From assembly GCA_019915135.1 (NCBI GenBank), contig JAHLMK010000036.1, positions 1-64,000 of the forward strand: 64,000 bases of DNA, written 5' to 3'. Both the position numbers and the translations under genes were made by a program. The notes beneath the pieces were generated by a model that made no database searches, was not told where the DNA came from, and saw nothing but the letters and a program-made list of their open reading frames with translations. Positions 33,190 through 42,687 of the stretch are shown piece after piece. The stretch comes from Strobilurus pachycystidiatus (taxonomy: Eukaryota; Basidiomycota; Agaricomycetes; Agaricales; Physalacriaceae). Numbering within the stretch: position 1 is the first letter of the stretch; each line of letters begins with the position of its first letter.

Positions 33190-34060
33190 ATTGGAGTTGA
33201 CGAGTACAACGCTTATTGTTGCGACGTGACTTGAAAGATGAGGTGCGCAACGAGCTCAACGGCGGGCCGCGATGACGACGTACTGCAAGAGATCCACGGG
33301 CAACAGTGCCTAGCCCCGCTCCCTGATGAATATTTTGCCTTTGTCGTCCGAGATCGACATCGTCCAGTCGCTGCTCGTCGGGTCCAGGCCGTCCGACGGC
33401 ACCAGTGTCAGCCTGCAGCGAGTGATCAGCATAGCGCTTATGTCGCAGAAGCAGAGAAGACAGAGAAAACAGCTGAGGATGCGCCAGCTCGCCGGCGCGT
33501 ACGCCAACGCGTCCATCACTGCCTGCCCTTTTCCGTATGCATCGCCACGTCGACCCCACCCATTTCCAGCCTGTCGATGTGGGTCCCATTGTCCATTTGG
33601 ACATCCTTGGTTGACAATGGTGGCGCCTGTGTCATCGAAAGACAAGGCAGCGGGACGAAGGCGGTGGGGAACGCGGGAACGACGGCGGCGGCGGCGGGAT
33701 CTGCATCCAGGCGGCGACGAGCTCGGCATGTGAATAGACTGACGCACCTGCGGGGTTGTAATGGAGGGGTCCGTGGCGGAGAGGAAGTAATCACACGACA
33801 ATGACGGTTGCAACAGGGGCGTAAGGAGTGTGCCAAAGACTTACGTGGTCCCGGCGCCGGCAGATTCCGTAACTGACCTCATGGACCCGCCCGTTTCTTT
33901 CTTTCCTTTGCCCCGCGACCACCCTCTGACTACGTTGTGTCCGTCGCAAGGCGATACACCGCGTTTCGAGGTTTCATTTTACATTCAAGCTGCATTGCCA
34001 TGGAGGTACAGGTGAGTGTGTTGTCAGACACGCGGGCTGTATTGAGGCAAAGTAGGCGAG
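33190..34060. other. No supportable gene; holds a dispersed short repeat
   Basis: Overlapping ORFs of about 100-190 residues on both strands, rich in Arg, Ser and Ala, look like chance frames in GC-rich DNA. At 33912-33990 is a segment (gtccgtcgcaaggcgataca) repeated in inverse orientation at 47870-47950. I could not extend the Sec24 remnant upstream into this stretch. Confidence 0.35.
33912..33990 (+). repeat. Dispersed repeat, copy 1 (partner 47870-47950)
   Basis: One frame of both copies encodes a similar peptide (here LTTLCPSQGDTPRFEVSFY, there LTTCCPSQGDTTRLEVPFY). DNA similarity covers about 75 bp. It is possibly the edge of a transposon or a shared exon of a multi-copy gene. Confidence 0.6.
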
Positions 34061-36430
34061 ACTCCAGAAACCGGATGGGTTACGACGATCCGCCAGAATT
34101 TCTCAGCAAGGTGCGCACCCTTTTCAGTTTTCTTGTGAGCAGAGATTTTATCGCTCACAGGCACTGTATCCTATGTATATCCCGCCCGAGGCGGGGTATC
34201 TGCAACGCGACGCCGCCTGCAGCGCAAGATTTCGGATGACCTGACACGCGATTTTCAACCTGGGGACCACGGGGAAGACGCAGTGATGTGGATCACGCCT
34301 AATGCTGCAGGCGTTGGTACGGAGAACAACGACCCAAGTCCAAACTCTCTCTCAACAGTCCAGCCCCTCATATTGTCACCACGCTCGTTGGCCCTCACGG
34401 CACGTAATGCGTCGAAGTGGAGGTCGTTGAACCTCCATGCTAGAGAAAGTAGACAGAAATTGATGGCGCGTTGGCGCGACGCACTACAGCAATATTTTTT
34501 TGATGTAAGTTTTCCGCCGCACTGCCTTTGTCAAATTGACTTATCGTGAGCCACGTACAGAATCGTGGCGCCGATACACCAGGGACGGTGGCAGTTCTTA
34601 GAGAAATGCGCGCATGTCGGGCCGCACATAACCTCGCTGGTTGGGGTGATGACTTAAAGGTCAGGCTTTCTATCCACTGGTGGTGGGTGACTGACATCCG
34701 TGTTAGACCACGGGCCTTGGTCGCATGATTGTATACATTGCGGATGTTCACTACGAACTGCAATTTCATGCAAACCTTATTCGTTCCTTCTCACTACACA
34801 GATGGAATTTCACATTAGCCGAGTGTCTACACATCTGGGCACCACCTAGTTACGTTCCGTACTCTTTGCCTGCGAGGCTGTCCGTATTCACTGAGGTAAA
34901 CCCAATTTGTTGCATGTGTATATTTTTTAATCTCTGTTCACAGCTTCGGCCTCGTACTCGCGCAATATTAGACCAAATTACTCGCTACGTGCCCTTCCTT
35001 AGCGCCCCAGAAACGTGCTTTTGCTTTGCAAGCACCGAAAACTTTCTGCGCGTGTGGAAGGAGTATGTAGTCCCGGCATGTATCGCGCAAGGGTTGGATG
35101 TATGTGGACGGTTGTCAACAAACCAAGTAACGCTAACCGGTTCAACAAAGGCTTTTTTGTCCGATGAGATGTTGCAAGACCGCTACCAGGAAATACGAAG
35201 ACAATCATACACGGATGCATGTATTAGAGATATGACGGACAACGCCATGATTATCCATATCCTCCGGCTCACCCAGCGAAACCACGACTTCAATAAAGCA
35301 GCACTAGCCGGACGTTCACGCAACCACTGCGTTCGTTGCGCTCACCTATCCTCCACCGACCCGAAACGTTGCATTCGCACGGTGTTTGTATACAAGCAGG
35401 ACACTACGGACTTAAATGGGAAGCTGTTCGTCAATTTTGATAAATCCCAAGCGCCGTTCAGTCACAATGTAAACTCTCACATAGTCGTCATTGGCATAAA
35501 CTCAATATTTTCACAGTGCCCAAAACCGTTGAAGACGTTTGATGTACGGACGGTGACAGATATGACATACATCGTCTCTCGTCCGGATGTTTTGCGTACG
35601 TGTGGGCGAGACGTAACACATCTCATCGACAAGGACAGCGGCGCTATGATTGGCTCAATCGAGTACGAACCTTTCTCCAACTCTGCCATGACCGACATGT
35701 TGCACGTCCATGCACAAATGGAAGAAAACGGAAATATCAAACGTCGTGCCTCCATGCAAAAAGTGGACAGCGGCCCAATCAACGCTTCGGGTTATCGTGT
35801 TCCTCAAGGCGGCCGTCCTGGTGACTGTTACACTGCTCACCCCGGTACTCTTCTGCCCGACAATCCCATGAAGGCCTACGCCGCCATCGAGCGGAATTTT
35901 GGGGTTGGTCAGGTAGGAGTGTCGTGTGAGATCAATGATCATACTGACGGTTGAGGTGCAGTGCGTTGACATCATAATGCTGGGCCTCAGGTGTATGGCT
36001 CCCAATCTTTTCCATGCGTTCAAGGACAGTCAACACGCAGCGCATACCTTTCCTCTCAGCAAGTACGGGGTCACGGCATATTTTGCGTGGAACTATATAG
36101 TTCCTCAGCACCGCGATAGTGACGACACTTGGTCGGTGGCTGTTCAACTCGAGAAATACGCGCCCCATGAAGAATGGAATTTCGCTTACTCGGAATACGG
36201 AGTAGTTGTCCAGACACAATCGAACATGCTATGGCAAGTCAGCACTCTCGTACAAGGAGCGGGGTCTGACGTCTTCCAGGGCCTTTTTTGCCGGTCACTT
36301 ACATGGTACAGTCGCACCGAAAAGACAGACGGTGCAAGATGGCAAAAAGAATTGACATGGGATCGGAATTGCACTGCGTTCCAAGGATGTGAAAGAGGCC
36401 ACAAAATACTGGGAATTATTGCAGCGATCT
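34060..36430 (+). pseudogene. 2-oxoglutarate/Fe(II) dioxygenase-like gene, recently damaged
   Basis: Plus-strand exons are about 34230-34504, 34561-34659, 34707-34895, 34944-35912 and 35962-36237, all with GT-AG introns and consistent phase. They encode over 550 residues, including YIADVHYELQFHANLIRSF, RWNFTLAECLHIWAP and FDVRTVTDMTYIVSRPD. Near the end, YIVPQHRDSDDTWSVAVQLE offers an H-x-D iron-binding pair, and the next block reads FFAGHLHGTVAPKRQ, an H-G-T like the distal His of 2OG/Fe(II) oxygenases, including TET/JBP types. Reaching that block from the preceding exon needs a one-base frame change near 36279. A TGA follows soon after, and a frame change also seems needed near 34130-34200. 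The copy is therefore probably dead or mis-assembled. Substrate unknown; a DNA-base oxidase is only a hypothesis. Confidence 0.5.
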
Positions 36431-36439
36431 GAAGATCGG

Positions 36440-37105
36440 AAGCGGGAGTGGTTACATTAAAGGAGGGAAGTACAGAAGGTGGCATACTTCGTAATTGTAG
36501 ACTTTTCACAAACAAGGAGTCTTTTGTCTTCAGCAGCCAGCTCCAAACCAGGAGATGTAGTTAACAAGGAATAGTCAAACTCTCTCAACATGCTAATATT
36601 GGAACGTCCGCGACTTCGTCAGGAAGCGAGCTATGAATGCGCCTTAGCCCGGGGGGTCTTGCTGTGGTATGTGTAACGATGAGGAGAAACACCGTCGTGG
36701 AGAGGATTGAGAGTGTGAAATCCGTGCCGGTGCAGGAAGTGCCAGAGCACGTTGTTTGGGAAAAGGGATGGGACGACGGGGAGAAGTGGTGAAGTGTAGA
36801 CGTCTTCATTCATATCGACAACGCCTAGTTGCCTATCCATGGATCATTGGATTCGTAGTCTCTGTATCTAATATTTACTTCCGTACTACTGGACACACTT
36901 ATGGAGGGAGCTGCAATCAAAGACGTGGGCAAAACATGTCACCCTATTGCTACACAGACATACGCTACGTACATCTATAGAGCGTCCCAATCTAAAAGCT
37001 ATGAATCTACCATGCGGATATGATATTGATACAACGACCGAGCTGCGCCAGTGTCGTGAGAAGTGCGTCTCGAATTTGTCGACGCAGGAGTCTTTGTGTC
37101 TTTCT
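36440..37105. other. Intergenic, nothing recognised
   Basis: Short ORFs only. No clear repeat or terminator noticed. Confidence 0.35.
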
Positions 37106-37109
37106 GGGA

Positions 37110-37453
37110 AAGATGAAGGTCATCATCGAGAGATTCGCAGGTGCAGAAAATGATACCCACCGAAAGAGTCCTTTGGATCGCACGAACATCGGCCTGTCGT
37201 CCCCTGGTCTTCCTGTGGACGGTGCTGGAAGTGTTCGTGGCAGTATCCTATGTCGCAGAAGAAGTGTATCTGGTCGCGAAGCGCAAAGATGGTAGCGGCG
37301 ATCAAATGTATGGGCGCATCGCCCCAGCACTGCCAATCGTCAATACGGAGACAATGTTCCATCATAGAGAAGACGCACCTCGTAGTAAAGCCCTCATTAT
37401 TCTCCAGATAATTGAAGAGGGTCCTGATATTGCTGCGCCAGAAGTCGAGATCT
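37110..37453 (-). pseudogene. Alpha-1,2-mannosyltransferase (GT15, KRE2/MNT1 type), 3' part
   Basis: The minus strand reads DLDFWRSNIRTLFNYLENNE, GFYYE, a 49-bp GT-AG intron, CWGDAPIHLIAATIFALRDQ, IHFFCDIGYCHEHFQHRPQ and CSCDPKDSF. This is the C-terminal catalytic region of KRE2/MNT1-family enzymes, which extend O- and N-linked mannose chains in the Golgi. The usual FYYERWGDAP has Cys for Arg. The upstream half lies at 45604-46430: the gene is split by an 8.15-kb nested insertion flanked by GAGATCT. Confidence 0.85.
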
Positions 37454-37895
37454 AGACATGACCACGAATAAGGAGTAAAGGAGAATATTCATGAATATAT
37501 TCTTAATCTTATTCATGAATATGAATATGACAAATATATTATATTCGTGAATAAGAATAAGTTGACGAATATAGAATATGAACCTTTAAGTTCACATAAT
37601 CCTCAACTCATTCACGAGTGTCTGACAATACTGAATTCACAGTACTAAAGACAAGTTTATGATAAATTTAGATGCTGTTTGAATGATTTATAGGTCATTC
37701 AATAACTTTAACTGTGGATTATACTCGTATATTCGTGAATATTCATGAATAAAAGCGAAATATTCGCAGTGAAGATTAAGTTGACAAATAAGCTTAAGAG
37801 TATATTCATGAATAACAATTATGACCCTTGGAGGGGGGATTATTCGTGTGCATGAATAAGAATATACTCGAATATATATTCGTGGACATCTCTAT
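37454..37895. mobile_element. AT-rich miniature element inserted in the GT15 gene
   Basis: About 443 bp once the nested hAT is removed (37454-37895 plus one base at 45603). Termini share AGA-ATG-CCACGAATA (left AGACATGACCACGAATA; right, inverted, AGAGATGTCCACGAATA). The host gene carries GAGATCT on both sides (37447-37453 and 45604-45610). The interior repeats the palindrome-like motif ATTCATGAAT or ATTCGTGAAT many times. The hAT element inserted into its right terminal repeat. Confidence 0.7.
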
Positions 37896-38110
37896 TAGAG
37901 TCCCCAACGAGTATATACCCGAGTATCGCAATACCCTACCTGCAAGGGATTCACACACTCACAGTCTGGCCCAACCCATACCCGTTACCCGAGTACAACT
38001 TAAGCGGGTACGAGTATGGGTAAGTAACGAGTATGATGAATATATATCCGGGTATCACCCTACTCGAGTATTAGAGCAGGTACCCGGCGAGTATACACGT
38101 AAAATCAGCT
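37896..38110. repeat. hAT left terminus and subterminal motif array
   Basis: Starts with the 17-bp terminal repeat. It is followed by about nine copies, in both orientations, of a motif near TACCCGAGTA (for example tacccgagtatcg, gttacccgagtac, actcgagta, cgagtata). The matching right array is at 45420-45594. Such clusters normally bind the BED zinc finger of the transposase. Confidence 0.8.
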
Positions 38111-38210
38111 ATGTAACATGGTGCAAGTAGATATAAAGCCGTGAATATATAACGAAAGTCTTAGCTGGTAATGTAGTAGTGATATGAAGAATGTCTGTAC
38201 AGGCGCGAGA

Positions 38211-41200
38211 TTAAGTAGCGTCAGTAACGACGGGGTCATCACGCTTCCGCTTACGCTTATCATTGAGTACCTTGATAACCTTGTTGACAGGAACGTGACC
38301 GTCCTTGACCCAACCGTTCATCAGCGTCTGCGCTGCCGTCGTCTGTTCCTTGAGATTATGGCGTTTCTTCGTCACATTAAGACCACCGTGCGAGAATAGA
38401 CGTTCAACATCAGTTGACGCAGCTACAAATTATATCAAACAATGGCAAGACATAGGATGGCCACAACGTACCTGGAGCAGATATAAAGTCGCAAGCCATC
38501 TGGGCAAACGCACCACCTGGTGTAATCTCTCGTTCACCCTCCTCGGGAATGGGATCAAGCAGATCGTAGAAGTAGCGAAGCGGGTCGGAACATGTGAAAC
38601 ACGGAGACGACAGCCAGTCCTCAACGGGATTAGCAGTATATCGGGTGTCCGCGGGCTTTGCGCGAAGGAGTTTTTCGACAGCACTAAGCGGCTCGTCAGT
38701 GGAAGTGGCGGCAGGTATGGCAGATGCAGAGGTGGTGACGCGGGGTCTGTAGTACGTATTGTATGTGTCGCGCATGATGTTTGAGGCAGTTACGATCCAC
38801 TCCACCTCCCAATTGTGAGCACGGAACCATTCAAGTTTTTTGTCCGGGCGTAACACTAAAGATAAGTTAGCATTTGAGAACCGGGATAAAGAAAGAGACG
38901 TACTCATTGCCATGCGTGGCATTATGCTGTCGTCCGTGAGAGCATAGTACTTATTCAAGATGGCGCGCACACGCATAGCCGCATAGCGAATAGCAAGCCT
39001 GTATTCACCCTTGAGATTGGCGATGACGGCTTCGTAATCGGTATTCATGGCGTCCATGAGAGGTATGATGTCGTGTAAGAGGGGAACGGCGGACTTGGAC
39101 ATACGTTCCGTTATATCTATGAGGGGCTGTCAAAGGATGAGGAGAATGTTAAACGGACAACAAAACAAACAAACCTTTGAGAGAGTGTGTAGCTGTTTGA
39201 GGAAGTGCCAATCCTCCTCATCTAAAGCATATCGCTTTAATGTGCGTGCTTGCTTCTTCCCCTTGCCCTTGCGAAGAGCCTGGCACATGGCATCAATGGC
39301 GGGGCGAAGTTCAAGGGCACGGGCAATGACATTGGTGTGGGTGTTCCAGCGAGTGACAACGGCGCGGATCATCTTGAGGACGGCAATGCGCTTCGCTTTG
39401 CACATTTCTGCAAGTTCGTTCTGGAGGGCCTGCTTGTTCCAAACACGACGGCCAAACTTGTACAACTACTCAAGAATTAGTGAGGCATGAGCGCGCTGAT
39501 GAGGTTACATACCTTCGTCAAGACGGACTTCCCATACGCAATTTCATCCTGATCAACATCCTGCAGCTCCTCAAGGCCAAAAAGAATATCGTCGAGCTCC
39601 TCGTCAGCCATATCCTGCATCGCCTTTTGCAAACTATTGAGGACGGCGTCTTCATCATCCTCCTCGCGGTTGGGTTCCCCGCCAGCGTCCTCTTCATCAT
39701 CCTGATCGCCATCTTCCTCAGCTTCTTCGCGTGAGAGTGAGAAAGGATCCTCTTCGTCGGGATGGGTGTCGGCGTCAGCATGCTCGTCGACTTTGATAGC
39801 TTTTTTGGTCTTGATGAAGGTGCCGTAGATGGCTTGACTGATGAGGTTGCATATATGACCAGCACAGCGGATGCGAGTGTCAGACCCAAAGATATGGTTT
39901 GCTGGGAGCTTGAGGTTCATGGCCGACACGAATGTGTTGTTGTTCGAGGCATTGTCACCCGCCGAACTCAACAACTACGAACTAACGTAAGAACAAGACC
40001 AGAGGAATAGAGAAGCAGCGTACCCTGTCAAGAAGTTCGTACCAGTCAAGCGCGTCATACGCAACGTCGGCGAGATAGTCGCCAGTGTGTGATTTCTTAA
40101 GCCTGAGGGGAATGTTAGAGAGGGGAGAATGAATTGAACCAGGATACTTACGGGAGCATATCAAGACCAGTTACGGTCATCTTTCCTTTGTAGCAGAACG
40201 CCACCAGCAGGCCGAGGACATCCCCGCCGTTGGGAGCCGCCCATCCATCAAAGATCAGATGCAGCGCACCACCAAATGACTAGGGAAATCATGAGTATTG
40301 TCCATTCGAAGGCACGGGGGATGAACGCACATGTAGAAACTTCTTCAACTCATCCTTGGTCATGCGAGCGATCTCGTTCAGATCCGAGGAGACCGTAGTT
40401 GCGCACGGGATCAAGGCGGCCGCCTTTGCGTCGAACATCTCGATAATCTCGCGGAAGGGACCATCCTCGCAGATGAGAAATGGACGATGATTGACGGCGG
40501 CCCATTTGGCGAGCAGCCACCGAAGCTTGCCAGTGGAGAAGGTACTCCCCTTTGCAAACGCCTCGACCGTCGTCTGCGTCTCGCCAGCATCTGCAGTCTT
40601 CTTGGCACGGCAGTTATTGATGTGTTTGTGGAGATTGGAGGTGCCGTAGTCGTTGCATTTGCGATGCGCATAGGTGGACTCGTCACTAAGGGTATGTTAG
40701 CAGCCGGTCAGATACAAAACAAAGATACGCACTAGCGACAGGTGAATTCTTGATACCAGTCAAAGTCACCGCGAATTTTCATCCAGCGGATAAGAACGGT
40801 TTCCTTCGGAAGAAAGTGCTTGTAAGCGGCGGACGTCCAAGAAGCATCCTCTGGAGGACATTAGTATGTAGCCTTGAGGGAGACAGACAAGAGCTTACTC
40901 ATTGCTTTCTCCAATTTGACACGCTGCTGAGCGCGAGTCTCCGGCGCAGACGAGATAGTCTCTCCATCCTCTTTGTCGTCTTCGAGTATGATGATTGGTT
41001 CGGGAGTGGGGGTTGCCTTCCGCTTCTTGCGCGCCTTGGGGCGCTTCTTTACTTTACTGGGCGCCGCTGTGTCGTCGTCTTCGAGATCGGAGGCAGCTTT
41101 GTCGGTAAGCGTCTTCTTCTTACGTTTCGCGGCGGGTGGTGGGTCGGGGTCCTCTTCGCTGGATTCTGCGTCGGATCCTGCGTCTGAAGCTGGTCCGTCA

Positions 41201-41265
41201 GCCGGCCGCTTGGCGCGAGGAGCGGAGGTTTTCTTTTGGGAAGATAGGGAGGCGGAGGGTTTCAT
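38211..41265 (-). CDS. hAT-family transposase (872 aa, ten exons)
   Basis: Minus-strand exons: 41265-40899, 40850-40733, 40685-40331, 40279-40152, 40102-40024, 39974-39513, 39465-39175, 39126-38904, 38855-38472, 38422-38211. All nine introns are about 46-51 bp GT-AG, and the joined frame is open to TAA. Layout: a Lys/Arg- and acid-rich N-terminus (residues 1-120); a BED-like zinc finger (C160, C172, H181, H183, C187); the RNase H-like core with IFDGW (Asp 291) and AGDNASNN (Asp 356); an acidic insert (about 395-450); and a C-terminal hAT dimerisation block STDVERLFSHGGL from about residue 803. It cuts and pastes DNA bearing the element's terminal repeats. The presumed catalytic Glu lies between residues 600 and 730 and was not fixed. 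No internal damage was seen. Confidence 0.9.
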
Positions 41266-41671
41266 TTTCCTGCGGCGGGTACGTTTAGTCAGGTAGAGAT
41301 ACGCGAGGGGGGTTATACATACATGAGAACGAGAAGTCTATGAATGAACGTGTCCGGAAATGAATGGAGCGACCTATGGTGCAGGTCAGGAAAAGTCGGA
41401 GGCGGGCGGTGAAAAAAAAACATACCAAAGGGCGCGCAAAGATTAGAGAGGTGTATGGTAACAGATGCGTTGATAGGCCAAAGGATAACTAGAAGATAGA
41501 TCAGAGCGTCCCAGTAACAATGTGCGCCACATACCGAGTTGCCAACGCTGACACGCAAAGTGCCGCTGGACGAGCTAACCCGCCCCTACTCAGATCCTCC
41601 CACCGAGTCACTCAATGCCTGCTGCCCTTCCTCCCAGAATTCTCCCGCCCTTGAAACCGAACCCGACAGCA

Positions 41672-42181
41672 ACAGACGATAAGTCTGCACTGGCAATGAG
41701 CTGAACTCGGCAATGAGTCGAGTTCAGAAGCTGCAGCGAAGATAATTCGCGCAGCTGTGAGGGTACGCACCACTGGCAATAAGTCAGTGGCGGGCCAAGA
41801 GGTGTTGAGAAGGGGGCGGCGGGGCGGTCGTGGTGGGAGTATGCCTGAAGAAGGGATCGGGACTCGAACGTTTCAAGTCCAGCTTGCCGAAATGCCGTGC
41901 CACCAGCCACAAACAAATTTGTGGCTGGTGGCACGGCATTTCGGCCAAGGCGTGCACAGGACTTGGACGTCCTAATCGGGTCCATCACCCATCTCTGGTT
42001 TCTGCCCACCACCATCCCGCCGCCCGCCCCGTCGCCTCTGTCCTTGCTGACGCCGCCCGTCGTCACTGACTTATTGCCAGTGGCGATTCCTCTCATTGCT
42101 GCGCGAATTATCTTCGCTGCAGCTCCTGAACTCGACTCATTGCCGAGTTCAGCTCATTGCCAGTGCAGACTTATCGTCTGT
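41672..42181. repeat. 510-bp palindromic fold-back inside the hAT
   Basis: The outer arms are 84 bp with one mismatch (left starts ACAGACGATAAG, right ends CTTATCGTCTGT). The core at 41886-41945 has two perfect 28-bp arms around a 4-nt loop (caaa). Arms between are partly conserved. The phrase GGCAATGAGT or GGCAATAAGT recurs in both orientations. It lies between the divergent starts of the transposase and the accessory gene, so it also occupies their shared promoter zone. No target duplication was found, so it may be a nested fold-back element or a built-in part of the hAT. Confidence 0.85.
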
Positions 42182-42687
42182 CACTTTGCCGCCGCGGACG
42201 CTCATTCTCCGGACAATCGGGATCGGACTGTTATTGGTGGCGCGGAGGGCGGCCCTTATTTTGATCCAGGTGCGTACCTTTCCTATTTGACCTGTATGGG
42301 CGCGTGGGCGTCAACTGATTCGATCGCGCCTATCTGCAGCTCCCATCGCGCCCACCCCACAATCTGGTATGTACATTTACGCATCATTGTCCGTTCAATA
42401 ATGGACTCATTCCCACCTCTCATCATTGCAGAACACCGCGCTCGCTCTGGACATATTCCGAAGAACAGATTGTACCCTCCTGCTGCCAGGTGCGTCTTTG
42501 ACAATGACATCTCCGTAACCCAACTTATAATTGCCAGTTCACTGCATTCCTTTGGCGCCGAGGCGGACCATATTAAGTCGGGCCTCAACACACCACACCA
42601 ATATTCCCGTTTCTGTGCGTATTTCACTCCCACCAATTCGCAGTTCAAACTAACACTTATTCTGCTAGATTATCAACTCGCTGCACC

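Larger units (their letters stand above)
31660..33190 (-). pseudogene. SEC24: Sec24 (COPII coat) trunk-domain remnant, split by a transposon
   Basis: Right to left: YIFAFDVSHGAVQSGALATA, LAIFTYNKAIHF, then the inserted element, then FYDLTSDIPSMQVVADLDEV, a 41-bp intron, [17 protein letters not shown] (in another frame), [20 protein letters not shown] and [11 protein letters not shown], a GT-AG gap, and STLTGGQIQYLPRFDS. These are the trunk (vWA-like) blocks of Sec24, the cargo-selecting COPII subunit that pairs with Sec23 on ER exit vesicles. The exon is interrupted at AIHF/FYDL by the 677-bp element at 32347-33023. The N-terminal zinc finger and C-terminal gelsolin region were not found, so the copy was already partial or was truncated later. 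Confidence 0.85.

Noticed and set aside
41608..42096. 162-codon minus-strand ORF
   Set aside because: It is mostly the complementary reading of the palindrome, so its openness follows from the mirrored sequence.
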